Counted from the stretch's first letter, positions 24,187 through 33,640 are shown. The stretch: DNA of 64,000 nt from Pseudomonadota bacterium (GCA_023431345.1 JAEYWK010000074.1:1-64000), one strand, 5' to 3'. The notes: generated by a model from the letters alone, not told the origin. Made by a program: numbers and translations.

Positions 24187-25866
24187 ATGCCCTTCAATCA
24201 CCGACGTTACGAAGCTCCCGCCCGCGTGCACCTGCCTGATCGGCGCTGGCCGGAGCGCGCGCTCACGAAGCCGCCCATTTGGTGCTCCGTCGACCTGCGA
24301 GACGGCAACCAAGCCCTGCCTGATCCCATGGGCCACGAGCGCAAGCGCACCCTCCTCGAGCTGTTGGTCGAGGTGGGCTTCGAGCAGATCGAGCTCGGCT
24401 TCCCGAGCGCTTCTCAGACCGATTTCGACTTCATCCGCTGGGCGCTCAGCAGCGGGGCCCTGCCGCCCCACGTGCTCCCGCAGGTCATCACCCAGGCTCG
24501 AGAGCCGCTGATCGCCCGCACCTTCGAAGCGATCCGCGGAACCGAGCGCGCGATCGTGCACTTGTACAACTCGACCAGCGAGCTGCAGCGGCGCGTCGTT
24601 TTCGGCAAATCGAAGCAAGAAATCTTGGACTTGGCCGTGCAGGGAACGCTCTGGGTCAAGGCAGAGGCTGCCAAGATGCCGGAGACGAAGCTGGTATTTC
24701 AGTACTCGCCCGAGAGCTTCACCGGCACGGAGCTCGAGTACGCGCTCGAGGTGTGCGACGCGGTGGTGGAGGCTTGGGACGCAGGCCCCGAGCGTCCGAT
24801 GATCTTGAACCTACCGACCACGGTCGAAATGACGACCCCCAACGTGTTCGCCGATCGCATCGAGTGGCTCGAGCGGCATCGCAAGCGCAAGGAGCACGTC
24901 ACCTTGAGCGTCCACGCGCACAACGATCGCGGCACGGGAGTCGCGACGGCCGAGCTGGCGATGCTCGCGGGCGCGACGCGCATCGAGGGCACGCTGCTCG
25001 GCAATGGCGAACGGTCCGGAAACGTCGACATCGTGACCATCGCCATGAACCTGTATTCGCACGGCGTGGACCCAGGGCTATCTTTCGCGCACATGCCGGA
25101 GGTGGTGCGCGTAATTCAAGAGGTCACTCGCTTGCCCGTGCACCCCCGCCACCCGTACGCGGGTGAGCTGGTGTTCACCGCCTTCAGCGGCAGCCATCAA
25201 GACGCCATCCACAAGGGCATGAAGCACCTGCAGAGCGGCGACGGGACCAAGTACGAAGTGCCCTATTTGCCGGTGGATCCTGCCGATGTGGGTCGCGCGT
25301 ACGAGCCGATCATCCGTATCAACAGCCAGTCGGGAAAGTCGGGCATCGCGCACGTGCTGGAGCGTGATCGCGGCTATCGCCTGCCGCGCGAGCTGGCCGT
25401 CGAGCTGAGCCGCTCCGTACAAGCCGTAGCCGACGCGCGCGGCGAAGAGCTCTCCGCCGCCGAGGTAAGCGCGCTGTTCGAGCGCGACTACTTCGAGGCG
25501 TCAGGAGCGTACACGCTCGAAAGCGTCGGCGTCGAGCGGCGCGCCGACGGCAAAGAGTGCGGGGTGGTGGCGCAGGTGAAAGCCAGCGGTCGGCGCCAGG
25601 AAGCGCGCGGCATCGGCAGCGGCCCCGTCGAAGCCTTCGTGGCTGCGCTGACGACGCTCGGGGCCCAGCGGCTCGAGGTGATCGACTACGCCGAGCACGC
25701 CGCCGCGCCGGGTGCGGGAGCGTTCGCCATCGCGTACGTGGCCGTGCGTCTGAACGGCGTCGTGCGCTACGGCGCCGGTCGTCACGAAGACGTGGTGCTC
25801 GCCGCGCTCCACGCCGTCGTGAGCGCTTGCAACCGCGCCACCGCAGCCGCGGAGCGCGCCGCCTAG
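24187..25866 (+). CDS. leuA: 2-isopropylmalate synthase
   Basis: A 559-residue enzyme that condenses acetyl-CoA with 2-oxoisovalerate in leucine synthesis. The length and the N-terminal HLPDRRWPERALTKPPIWCS are of the long type found also in Actinobacteria. The catalytic barrel shows SVDLRDGNQAL (metal-binding Asp), ELGFPSASQTDFDF, VHAHNDRGTGVA (metal His-x-His) and EGTLLGNGERSGNVD. The last 150 residues form the leucine-sensing regulatory domain (ALTTLGAQRLEVIDYAEHA, VRYGAGRHEDVVLAALHAVVSA). Regulation is therefore likely both allosteric and by the attenuator-like leader upstream. Confidence 0.95.
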   Translation: MPFNHRRYEAPARVHLPDRRWPERALTKPPIWCSVDLRDGNQALPDPMGHERKRTLLELLVEVGFEQIELGFPSASQTDFDFIRWALSSGALPPHVLPQVITQAREPLIARTFEAIRGTERAIVHLYNSTSELQRRVVFGKSKQEILDLAVQGTLWVKAEAAKMPETKLVFQYSPESFTGTELEYALEVCDAVVEAWDAGPERPMILNLPTTVEMTTPNVFADRIEWLERHRKRKEHVTLSVHAHNDRGTGVATAELAMLAGATRIEGTLLGNGERSGNVDIVTIAMNLYSHGVDPGLSFAHMPEVVRVIQEVTRLPVHPRHPYAGELVFTAFSGSHQDAIHKGMKHLQSGDGTKYEVPYLPVDPADVGRAYEPIIRINSQSGKSGIAHVLERDRGYRLPRELAVELSRSVQAVADARGEELSAAEVSALFERDYFEASGAYTLESVGVERRADGKECGVVAQVKASGRRQEARGIGSGPVEAFVAALTTLGAQRLEVIDYAEHAAAPGAGAFAIAYVAVRLNGVVRYGAGRHEDVVLAALHAVVSACNRATAAAERAA

Positions 25867-25874
25867 CGCGGCGC

Positions 25875-26663
25875 TCAGGGCCCCAAGCGTCGGAAGGTAA
25901 ACACGCCTTCATCGGGACGGATGAGGCGCAAGAAGCGCTGGTCGTCCTCGACGAAGGCGGAGTAAGCGTAGGGCTCGTCTACCTCCGTGGCCCCGCAAAT
26001 GGAGGTCGTGCGCAGGACGGCCCCGTCCCTGACCATGCTCGCGCTGGCGCGCGTGGCGCCGAGGCTGGCGACAGTGTCAATGCGGTAGAGGCCGCCGGCC
26101 ATCAGCGTGATGCGCAGCGTTTGCTCGACCGCGAAGCAAAACGGCAACTGGTAGGCTTGCAGCGCGTACGTTCCTTCGAGGACGTCTCCGCCTTGCGCCG
26201 GTGGAATGGCGCCGAGCGCGCTGCACGTCGGCGCTACTGCAACGAGCACGACGTCGTTGCAGGCCTCGCCGCCGCCAGCCCCTGCGCCAGCAGCGGCTCC
26301 GCCAGCCCCTGCGCCAGCAGCGGCTCCGCCAGCTCCTGCGCTAGCAGCGGCTCCGCCAGCTCCTGCGCTGCCGCCTTCGGCCGCGACGCCAGCGCCCCCA
26401 CCGGCGACCGCATGGCCACCCGTCGACTGCCCATCACCTGCCTTACCGCTGGCTCCGCCGTCCCCCGAAGCGACGCGGCCTCCGTGGCCAGCGCCGCTCG
26501 TGGCCCGCCCCGCGCTGCCTCCGGACGTCGCGCCGGCGGCTCCCGCCGCTCCCGCTCGTCCGCTCATCGCGTCGCCGTCCTCACTGCTCGCGCCGCCGCA
26601 CGCGACGCTGAACAGCACACCTATCACGCCCAACACGCCCAGAGCACGCCGCGAGCTTCCCAT
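25875..26663 (-). CDS. lipoprotein with Gly/Ala-rich repeat linker
   Basis: A 262-residue protein from the ATG at 26663. The signal ends in a lipobox (VLFSVAC, Cys22). Residues 25-135 are almost only Gly, Ala, Ser and Thr and include a tandem 9-residue repeat (AGAGGAAAG type). A folded C-terminal domain of about 125 residues follows (CNDVVLVAVAPTCSALG, GTYALQAYQLPFCFAVEQTL, VFTFRRLGP) with about four Cys. It is probably on the cell surface. I do not recognise the C-terminal domain. The gene converges tail-to-tail with leuA, 8 bases apart. Confidence 0.85.
   Translation of the reverse strand: MGSSRRALGVLGVIGVLFSVACGGASSEDGDAMSGRAGAAGAAGATSGGSAGRATSGAGHGGRVASGDGGASGKAGDGQSTGGHAVAGGGAGVAAEGGSAGAGGAAASAGAGGAAAGAGAGGAAAGAGAGGGEACNDVVLVAVAPTCSALGAIPPAQGGDVLEGTYALQAYQLPFCFAVEQTLRITLMAGGLYRIDTVASLGATRASASMVRDGAVLRTTSICGATEVDEPYAYSAFVEDDQRFLRLIRPDEGVFTFRRLGP
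26271..26360. repeat. 27-bp tandem repeat inside the lipoprotein gene
   Basis: The core AGCAGCGGCTCCGCCAG recurs at 26289, 26316 and 26343, an exact period of 27 bases or nine codons, encoding the Ala/Gly linker of the lipoprotein. Because the period is a multiple of three, copy-number change would alter linker length without breaking the frame. Confidence 0.75.
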
Positions 26664-26921
26664 GGAGCGCGGCCATTGCAACCAGCGATCCTGCGCTCGA
26701 TTTCGCGATTTTCTGCGGCGACTCGACACCTCCGCCAACTGCTGTTCACGCCGCGTGTGGCAAGCCTCGCACGCCGTGAGCTTCTCCAGCACACGCGCGC
26801 TCTCACCCGCAAGGTTTGCGGCGGCCCGCGCAGAATCCGCGTTGGGCTATTTTGTGACGCCGCTATCTGCGGCGTTTCGCGTATTTGCGCGTGGCACGCG
26901 CGTTGCTCACACTTCGCATCC

Positions 26922-28358
26922 ATGCCGCCAGTCCTTCGCGCCCTGCGGCCCTTCGTACTGCTACTCTGGCTCGCGTCGCTGGCCTGTAGCTCGACTCCGC
27001 GGGAAGAGCCGATGGGCCAGCCCGACGGCTTCAGTGACGAAGTCGCGCTCCGCCTCCCGCTCGATCTCAACCCCGACCCGCACATCCTGGAGGTGAACCT
27101 CGAGGCGCGGCTCGCGGACGTCGAGCTCGTGCCAGGGCATCCAACCACGCTGTGGACCTACGATGGCGGCGTCCCCGGTCCGCTGCTGCGCGCGCAGGTG
27201 GGCGACCGCTTGATCGTCCACTTCACGAACTCGCTCCCCGAGCCGACGTCGGTGCACTGGCACGGCTTGCGTATCGCGAACGACATGGACGGCGTGCCGC
27301 ACGAGCCCTATCCGCCCATCGCCCCCGGGGAGACGTTCACCTACGACTTCGTGCTGCCCGACGCGGGCACGTATTGGTATCATCCGCACTTCGCTTCCGC
27401 GGCACAGGTCGGCAATGGGCTCTACGGCCCGCTGATCGTCGACGATCCGTCCGAGCCCGAGGGCCTCGGCGACGACCTCGTGCTCGTATTGAGCGACATG
27501 GGCATCGACGATGAAGGAAAGCTCCACGCTGCCGACGGCGGCGGTGACTTCGGTACGCTGTTCGGTCGCGAAGGCAACCTGATCCTCGTCAACGGCAAGG
27601 TGCTCCCCACCCTGCACGTCCGGCGAGGCGCGCGCCAACGCTGGCGCCTCCTCAACGCCGCCAAGTCGCGCTATTTCGAGCTCGCGCTGGCCGGCAATCA
27701 GTTCACCCGCATCGGCGGCGACGCCGGCTTCATCGAGCATCCCGAGGTGCTCGACCGCGTCGTGCTGACGCCCGCTCAGCGGGCCGAGGTGCTCGTCGAG
27801 CCGCTGCCGGAAGACGGAGCGAGCGAGCTGACCTTGCGCTGGATCGCCTACGATCGCGGCTTCGGCACTTCATACAACCGCCCCGACGAAGACGTGATGA
27901 AGCTCTCGTTCGTGGGCGACGCGGTGGTGAAGAACGCAGCGCTCCGCGTGCCCACCCGTGAGATCCCCGCTCCCGACACTGGAGGCGCCAGGCCGATCGA
28001 CGTCTCGCTCACGCTGGGCAAGAGCGCGGAGGGTCAGCTCGAGATGGGCATCAACGGCGTGCCGGCTCGCGACGCCGAGCACATCATGACGCCGCTCGGC
28101 GAGCGTCAGCTGTGGACGGTCACCAACACGTTCGAGTTCGATCACCCCTTTCACCTGCACGGCTATTTCTTTCAGGTGCTCGACCTCAACGGCGTCCCGC
28201 CCGCCGTGCGGGAATGGAACGACACGGTCAACGTGCCGGTCGATGGCGTGCTGCGCTTCGTCGTCGACTTCGATGAGCGCCCTGGGATGTGGATGTTTCA
28301 CTGTCACATCCTCGACCACGCCGACGCGGGCATGATGGGCATGATCCACGTGCAGTGA
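26922..28358 (+). CDS. multicopper oxidase lipoprotein
   Basis: A 478-residue laccase/CueO-type oxidase from the ATG at 26922. The signal has a lipobox (WLASLAC, Cys22), so it is membrane-anchored. All copper-binding motifs are visible: VHWHGLRI (His112, His114), GTYWYHPH, HPFHLHGYFF and MFHCHILDHADAGMMGMIHVQ near the C-terminus, where the HCH..H...M arrangement gives the type 1 copper with a Met axial ligand. It oxidises phenolic compounds or cuprous ions using oxygen. A copper-handling role is possible, but there is no copper regulator or pump beside it. Confidence 0.94.
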   Translation: MPPVLRALRPFVLLLWLASLACSSTPREEPMGQPDGFSDEVALRLPLDLNPDPHILEVNLEARLADVELVPGHPTTLWTYDGGVPGPLLRAQVGDRLIVHFTNSLPEPTSVHWHGLRIANDMDGVPHEPYPPIAPGETFTYDFVLPDAGTYWYHPHFASAAQVGNGLYGPLIVDDPSEPEGLGDDLVLVLSDMGIDDEGKLHAADGGGDFGTLFGREGNLILVNGKVLPTLHVRRGARQRWRLLNAAKSRYFELALAGNQFTRIGGDAGFIEHPEVLDRVVLTPAQRAEVLVEPLPEDGASELTLRWIAYDRGFGTSYNRPDEDVMKLSFVGDAVVKNAALRVPTREIPAPDTGGARPIDVSLTLGKSAEGQLEMGINGVPARDAEHIMTPLGERQLWTVTNTFEFDHPFHLHGYFFQVLDLNGVPPAVREWNDTVNVPVDGVLRFVVDFDERPGMWMFHCHILDHADAGMMGMIHVQ

Positions 28359-28558
28359 CGACGCGAGGCTGCGTCAGCTGGCGCCACGCAGTGAGCGGGT
28401 CGGTTTGCGCCAATCGCCGCGCCCAAGCGCGATCGAAATGTGCTTTTGACCGGCGGCGAAGTGCCTCGCACGCCGCGGCGCATGATCAAGTTGAGACGAT
28501 GGAAGAGTGACTACGCTCAGCGCTTAAGGCGCGCAATCGAAGAACCGTACGGGCTGCT

Positions 28559-28888
28559 GTGACCCCCGCGCGAGCCAAACAGCCGTCGGCAAGGCCGCGC
28601 CCTCCGCGGCGCTCTCTCGCCCCTGCCGACACCGATCAACACACCTCGAGAACGCGGATCAAGCAAGCTGCGGTGAGCCGTTCGCTCGAACGTGAAGCCA
28701 TCGGCGCCTCCCTCGACGCCGCGCTTCGAGATCTCGACTTCCTCGAGGGGGGGGCCCCGCCCAAGCCGAAGAAGGGACGCCGCGTGCCTCCGTTTCCCGG
28801 CACTGGCATCACCGTGGCGGTGCCGCCCCTGCCCTCCGTCAGACCTACGTCGGGCCGAGCGACCTCGGTCAGACCGAAGCGCCGATAG
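28559..28888 (+). CDS. small basic, Pro-rich protein of unknown function
   Basis: A 109-residue frame from a GTG. Both ends are basic and Pro-rich. The middle (AAVSRSLEREAIGASLDAALRDLDFLEGG) could form an amphipathic helix, and the end is PPFPGTGITVAVPPLPSVRP. It is 26 bases upstream of the CheX-like gene and may be co-transcribed with it. I do not recognise a family, and coding potential is only moderate. Confidence 0.4.
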   Translation: MTPARAKQPSARPRPPRRSLAPADTDQHTSRTRIKQAAVSRSLEREAIGASLDAALRDLDFLEGGAPPKPKKGRRVPPFPGTGITVAVPPLPSVRPTSGRATSVRPKRR

Positions 28889-28914
28889 CCGCCCCGCGCT
28901 CGGCGAATTTCGAT

Positions 28915-29535
28915 ATGGTCTCAGAAACGCGCCTCAGCGGGGCCCACGGACCCATGTCCGCTCGCCGTTCGATGCCTAGGTTCCAGAACGCCACCGCCAT
29001 TCAGACCGCCGCCCCCTCCGCCAATGGCGTGCGTGGCGCCATCGACGCGCTCGTCCAAGGCTCCTTGGTCGACCTCTTCAGCGCCTACTCGGTCGCGCTG
29101 GCTCCGCTGCCACGCAGCGCTCGCGCAGCCTTACCTAGCTTGTCCGACATCTGCGCCGGGGTAACCTTCACGCACGCGGGCCGCACCGGACGCATCGCCC
29201 TTGGTGTGCCCGGGGCCGTGCTCGACGAGATGGCGCGCGTAGCCCCCGGCAGCCTGCGCGCCGACTGGGTTCGAGAGCTCGCCAATCAGCTCACCGGCCG
29301 CATCAAGAATCGCCTCTTGCAGTTCAACGTCCGCTTGCAGCTCGGCACTTCGATCGTGCTCGACCCGTCGCAACTCACGCAGCAAATTACCGGCCGGCGC
29401 GACTGTCGCACGTACGCCGCGCGCACCCTGCGAGGTCAGGTCGTGACCAACGTGGATGGTCTGCCCGACGAAAGCGAGCTCACCTACGTCGGCGCGGTCA
29501 ACATCGCCGCCGAAGGTGACGCGATCTTGTTCTAG
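28915..29535 (+). CDS. CheX/CheC-like phosphatase domain protein
   Basis: A 206-residue frame from the ATG at 28915; in-frame ATGs at 28954 and 28972 are alternatives. After about 40 residues comes a domain with GVTFTHAGRTGRIALGVPGA, then WVRELANQLTGRIKNRL. The E-x-x-N pattern (ELAN) followed by a Gly and a helix is the catalytic motif of CheX/CheC chemotaxis phosphatases, which dephosphorylate CheY-type receivers. No chemotaxis genes are next to it, so it would act on a receiver encoded elsewhere. Myxobacteria carry several such orphan proteins. Confidence 0.65.
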   Translation: MVSETRLSGAHGPMSARRSMPRFQNATAIQTAAPSANGVRGAIDALVQGSLVDLFSAYSVALAPLPRSARAALPSLSDICAGVTFTHAGRTGRIALGVPGAVLDEMARVAPGSLRADWVRELANQLTGRIKNRLLQFNVRLQLGTSIVLDPSQLTQQITGRRDCRTYAARTLRGQVVTNVDGLPDESELTYVGAVNIAAEGDAILF

Positions 29536-29572
29536 GTCCGCGAAGAGCACTGGGCGGCGCTTCCGAGCGCGC

Positions 29573-30169
29573 CTAGCGCCGCGAGGAGCCTTCACGCGCG
29601 CGCTGCGAAGCCGGCACGACGATGTCGGCGTCGGATTTCAGGCGCTCACCGCTGCGCGGCACGAGCGAGTACGGTCTTTCGAGGTGCGCCTCGAGCTCGG
29701 CGCAGAACGCGCGCAGCGCCGCCTCGAGCTCACCGAGCCGCAGCGTGGCTTCGCGCGCGTCCGCGCGCTCGGGGCTTCGCCAGAGCAAGCGCGCCCGCTC
29801 CTCGTCCTCAATCAGGTAGGCGGACCAGCCTCGGAACGTCGAGAGCTGAGGCGGAAGCACGAGGAAGCGCAAGAAGCGCTTCCAGTCGCGGCCCGCGTCG
29901 AAGCCCGGATCAGCGTAGATCGAGACGCCGACCTCCAGACGGCGCAGCAGGACCTCGAGCGACATCGGGAACAGCGCTTCGTCACGTCGATCCCCTTCGT
30001 GGCGCAGGATGGGCGCGAGAGCGTCGAGCACCGCTCTCACCCCGAGGTCGATGTTCGCGTCGCCGAGCGCCTCGTCACCGACACGAAAGGCGAAGCTCAC
30101 CAGAGGCGCGCCCGAGTCACTCGAGCCAAGCTCGTAGTCGACGAAGAACGTCGGCGAAACGTCAAGCAT
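29573..30169 (-). CDS. Imm42-like immunity family protein
   Basis: A 198-residue soluble protein. The pattern DYELG....GAPLVSFAFRVGDEAL at the start and the later FRGWSAYLIEDEERARLLWR, then LRLGELEAALRAFCAEL resemble Imm42-type immunity proteins of polymorphic toxin systems, which share a GW.V.LI....AR.L motif. No toxin gene is adjacent, so it would be an orphan that protects against toxins from kin or competitors. The assignment is from memory of the motif and needs a profile search. Confidence 0.5.
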   Translation of the reverse strand: MLDVSPTFFVDYELGSSDSGAPLVSFAFRVGDEALGDANIDLGVRAVLDALAPILRHEGDRRDEALFPMSLEVLLRRLEVGVSIYADPGFDAGRDWKRFLRFLVLPPQLSTFRGWSAYLIEDEERARLLWRSPERADAREATLRLGELEAALRAFCAELEAHLERPYSLVPRSGERLKSDADIVVPASQRAREGSSRR

Positions 30170-30418
30170 CCGAAAGACCTTCCCTCATAGCAGCTGGCGC
30201 GCCGCCTGCGAGCGGCTCTTTGCGCAAATACGCTTGACCTGCTCGGCGCCCAGGAGCGCCTGCTCACTCGATCACTGCATTCATGGCGCGCCGGCGCGCG
30301 CTGCGCGGCGCACAAAATTGTCTCGGCCCAGGCTCCGCGAGCGAAGCTGATTACGCAGTGATCACTTCCGATACACCCTTGGCCGTCTCACTCCCCGGGA
30401 TGAGGGTGGGCTCGATGC

Positions 30419-31648
30419 TCAGGCACGCCCAACGGCGGAGAGCGGCGCCCGCGGCGCATACCGGGCCAGCAGCGCCGTGGCGGCCGCGCACAGCACGGCG
30501 CAGCACACGAAGACGCCGCGCGGACCATAGCTCTCGCTCACCAGACCGAAGCAGAGGTAACCACCGGTCGAGCCGATGCGCTGAGCGCTCGAGTAGAGGT
30601 TGGTAGCGGAGCCGGCTTGGCCGGGCATGAAGTCTTGAAAGAACGTCACGGCCACGCCGCTCGTCACGGCCACGATCGCCGCGCTCAGCGCCTGAGCCGG
30701 AAATACGTGCCAAGGCCTCTGCACGCCCGCGAGCAGCCCGTAATAAACGACGGCCAGCGCCAGCGCCGCGTGGATCAAATGCCGCGCCGGCACGCGCATG
30801 GCCAAGATGCCCATGATCAGCATGAACGGCAGCTCGAACAGCGGCGCGACGCTGTACGCGATGCCCACGTCGTCGACGCTGCCGTGCAGTACGTCGAGTA
30901 GCAGCAGCGGCAGCGTGATCATGCCGAGCGCCGAGCACGCAAAGTAGAGCACGAAGGCCGCGAAATGCCGAAGCAGCCCCGGCGTCCGCAAGGCCTGACG
31001 TAGCGGCAGCGCAAGCGCGCGAGCGCGCGTCTCCGAGGAGGGCGGCAGGTGCGGCACGAACAGCGCCACCAGGACCACGAACAGCGCGTAGAAGCCCGCG
31101 GCGGCGCAGAACAGCCCGCGAAAGGACACGACCTTCATGACCCAAGCCGCGATGGCGGGCCCGACCGTCCACGCGAGCGCGAAAAACAGCCGGAACACGT
31201 TCATGTAGAACGGCACCTCGTGCGGCGGCAGCGCGCGCCGGTCGAGCAAATCGCGGGCGTAGGCGAAGAGCTGCGAGAACGTCACGGCCGCGACACCCAA
31301 CAGCCCTACGCCGATCAGCGTGAGCCAGGTGACGTCGCGCACGAACGCGTAGCCGATGTAGCCCAAAGTGCCGGCGGTGCCGCCGAGGAGCAGCACGCTC
31401 CGACGCGACAGCATCACGTCGGACCAGCGCGCCAAGATGGTGCTGCACGTGATCGCGCCGAGCGACGTGACGGTCATGAAGCCGCTCAGGCCGAGCGGCC
31501 CTAGCCCCACCTCGCGCGTCCCGAACAGCGACAAGAAGGGCACCACGAAGGAGTAGGCGATGCCCAAGACGAGGTACGCCAGCAGCAGGACCCGAAACTC
31601 GGCATCGGCCAAGAACCTGCGACCAAACGTCCACGCGCGCGACAACAA
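30419..31648 (-). CDS. MFS transporter, sugar-efflux (SetA) type
   Basis: A 409-residue protein with about twelve hydrophobic segments. The start FRVLLLAYLVLGIAYSFVVPFLSLFGTREVGL and DVMLSRRSVLLLGGTAGTLGYIGYAF fit the SetA/SetB sugar-efflux branch of the major facilitator superfamily. The gap TRARALALPLRQALRTPG is the central cytoplasmic loop. AGSATNLYSSAQRIGSTGGYL near the end is also typical of the SET family. The substrate is unknown. It runs on the same strand as the membrane protein upstream of it. Confidence 0.82.
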   Translation of the reverse strand: MLSRAWTFGRRFLADAEFRVLLLAYLVLGIAYSFVVPFLSLFGTREVGLGPLGLSGFMTVTSLGAITCSTILARWSDVMLSRRSVLLLGGTAGTLGYIGYAFVRDVTWLTLIGVGLLGVAAVTFSQLFAYARDLLDRRALPPHEVPFYMNVFRLFFALAWTVGPAIAAWVMKVVSFRGLFCAAAGFYALFVVLVALFVPHLPPSSETRARALALPLRQALRTPGLLRHFAAFVLYFACSALGMITLPLLLLDVLHGSVDDVGIAYSVAPLFELPFMLIMGILAMRVPARHLIHAALALAVVYYGLLAGVQRPWHVFPAQALSAAIVAVTSGVAVTFFQDFMPGQAGSATNLYSSAQRIGSTGGYLCFGLVSESYGPRGVFVCCAVLCAAATALLARYAPRAPLSAVGRA

Positions 31649-31723
31649 GACGGCCCAGCTATGGCACGGCCAGCGCGCCGAAGCTCATCAACCCGCGAAC
31701 GAGGCGCAATTCGCGCCCCGCGC

Positions 31724-33529
31724 TCACAGCAGGCCGCTCGGGCCGGGAGACCACGCGATGTCGAGCGACTGCCCGACGGCGAGCTCGACCGGCTGCAAGC
31801 GCCCCTCACGCCATGCCAAGAGGCAGTGCTCACCGTCGCCGAGCTGCCCGCGCGACAACGTGAGCGCAACGACCGTCGGGTGCCCGCCGGCCAGCTCCAG
31901 CACGCTCACGACGCCGTCCATCACCCGCGCGCGGGTGCCGGGCCGTAGCGGCGACTCCGGCCCTCGAAAGAGCCCCTCGAAGGTACCGCGCAGCATGCCG
32001 CTCGCGACCTCCAAGCGCAGCTCGTTCGGCGCGGTGCGGGTGACGCGATGGGTGCCCTTCGCCAGCGACAGCAGCGTCCATTGACCGGTCGAGCCAGGTC
32101 GCCGCATGGCGCGCGCGGCCGCGGCATAGAAGCCCACGAAAGGATCGGACGCGCTCACGACGTAGACGTGCGGCGGCGCGGCGGCGCGAGCGCGCTGGTC
32201 CTCGAAGTAGGCATCGAGGCCCCCGTCGGCGGCGGCCGTGGCGCGCCCGAACGCGCCGAGCAGCAAACCATTTCCCACGAGCGCCAGGGGCGCGACGATC
32301 ACGTGAACGATCGCAAGCACGACGACCGCGGCCTTGGCGGGCAGACTCTTCAGCGGCGGCAACGCGCGGAAAGCCAGGCCGTAGCGCAGGATCGTCGCGA
32401 TCAGCACGAACGTGCACAGGCCCGGGACGAGTAGCAGGCGAGGGCCCAAGAAGGCGCCTGCGTTCACCAGCAGCGCCAGCGCGGCGCCGAGCGAGAGCCA
32501 GGCGATCGCGCGGCGATCGGCGACGGCGACGCACGGCCAAACCCGGCGCAGCAAGAGCGCAACCGTCAGCGTCGCGCCAAGGCCAACCAGAGCGCCCGCC
32601 GTCGGCAGGGCGGTGGCAGACAAGCCGGAGGGTAACCCCACGAACGCCTCCGCCAGCAAGATGAGCAAGCGGCGCGGCAGGGCTTGCAGGAAGAACAGCG
32701 GCGCGGAAATGGGATCGAGGTACGCGCTGCTCCCCGCCGCGCCGTACTGACCTAGCTTGTAGGCGAGCGCGTAGCCAACCATCAACGCCGCCGGCAGCAC
32801 GGCGCGGCGCAGGCGCGACGCGAGCGACGGCGCGTCCGCCCGACCGAGCAGCTCGAACGCCAGCCAGAAGCACATGACCGAGAGGGCTGCTTCGCCGCCC
32901 GCCAGCCCCAGCGCCATGCCCCCTACGCCGAGCAAGTGCCGGAGCGCAGGCCGGCGACTATCACGGCGTGTGATGAGGAGCCACAAGCCCAACAGCGCGG
33001 GAGCCACCGCTACCAGCATGTGCCGGCTCGAAATCCACCCCACGGATTCACCGCGGCTGGCGCACACGGCGTAGAGCAAGAACGCGAGCTGCCAAGTGGG
33101 GCTCGAGCAGGCGGCGCGTAGCACCAAGCCCACCGCCACGAGCAGCAGGATGCCCCAGAGCAGACTGTGTACGTGGTAGCCGAACGGGGCGTGTCCGAAC
33201 AGCGCATGATCCAGCGCGAACAGCCCGCTCGAGAGCGGCCGTAGGAAACGCACTTTGAAGTCTTCCGCCACCCACCACGGGAACGCCGTCCAGCGCGCCT
33301 GCATCAAGCGCTCGTGCTGCCCAGCCGAGCCATCGGTGAAGCCGTACAGGCTGAAGGTAGGCGGCGGCTCGGTCTGCTCCAGCCGGGCGATGAAGAGGAG
33401 ATCGTCGGCAACGAAGCCCGCCCCGAGCGAGGGCAAGCTGAGGAGCGTTCCAAGCGCGACCACGCCGGCGAAGAACCAGCGAAGCGTGAGCCAGCGCCCT
33501 ATCGATTGCTCTCCCGCACCAGCGCTCAT
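31724..33529 (-). CDS. large polytopic membrane protein, possibly GT-C glycosyltransferase-like
   Basis: A 601-residue protein from the ATG at 33529 with ten or more membrane segments. Near the N-terminus GAGFVADDLLFIARLE carries a DD pair after the first membrane helix, the position where GT-C glycosyltransferases of the PMT/ArnT type hold catalytic acids. FLRPLSSGLFALDHALFGHAPFGYH is like uncharacterised GT-C relatives. The last 150 residues are a soluble domain (PHVYVVSASDPFVGFYAAAA). I cannot name a substrate. It is 75 bases upstream of the SetA-like gene on the same strand. Confidence 0.7.
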   Translation of the reverse strand: MSAGAGEQSIGRWLTLRWFFAGVVALGTLLSLPSLGAGFVADDLLFIARLEQTEPPPTFSLYGFTDGSAGQHERLMQARWTAFPWWVAEDFKVRFLRPLSSGLFALDHALFGHAPFGYHVHSLLWGILLLVAVGLVLRAACSSPTWQLAFLLYAVCASRGESVGWISSRHMLVAVAPALLGLWLLITRRDSRRPALRHLLGVGGMALGLAGGEAALSVMCFWLAFELLGRADAPSLASRLRRAVLPAALMVGYALAYKLGQYGAAGSSAYLDPISAPLFFLQALPRRLLILLAEAFVGLPSGLSATALPTAGALVGLGATLTVALLLRRVWPCVAVADRRAIAWLSLGAALALLVNAGAFLGPRLLLVPGLCTFVLIATILRYGLAFRALPPLKSLPAKAAVVVLAIVHVIVAPLALVGNGLLLGAFGRATAAADGGLDAYFEDQRARAAAPPHVYVVSASDPFVGFYAAAARAMRRPGSTGQWTLLSLAKGTHRVTRTAPNELRLEVASGMLRGTFEGLFRGPESPLRPGTRARVMDGVVSVLELAGGHPTVVALTLSRGQLGDGEHCLLAWREGRLQPVELAVGQSLDIAWSPGPSGLL

Positions 33530-33583
33530 GGCGCGCCGTATCGCCGCTGTCCGCGGCAACGTCAACCCGCGAACAGCACGCCG

Positions 33584-33616
33584 TTGACATAATTCACAAA
33601 CCTGTTAACTATTAAC
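33584..33616 (+). promoter_or_regulatory. promoter and candidate ArsR operator of the VOC-ArsR-SRPBCC operon
   Basis: A perfect TTGACA (33584-33589) lies 14 bases before GTTAACTATTAAC (33604-33616), a palindrome with arms GTTAA and TTAAC about a 3-base centre, which covers the expected -10 position. An AT-rich palindrome over the -10 of an operon that encodes an ArsR repressor is the usual arrangement for autorepression. An AGGAG ribosome-binding site precedes the ATG at 33641. Confidence 0.55.
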
Positions 33617-33640
33617 AAATACCGCAATTAGGAGCTCTCG

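Noticed and set aside
25557..26921. extended N-terminus of the multicopper oxidase frame
   Set aside because: The frame is open for 455 codons upstream, but it crosses leuA and the antisense lipoprotein gene. The ATG at 26922 gives a proper lipoprotein signal.
28359..28558. possible tRNA or small RNA gene after the multicopper oxidase
   Set aside because: I could not fold a cloverleaf or find a CCA end or a T-loop GTTCRA word; it appears to be plain intergenic DNA.
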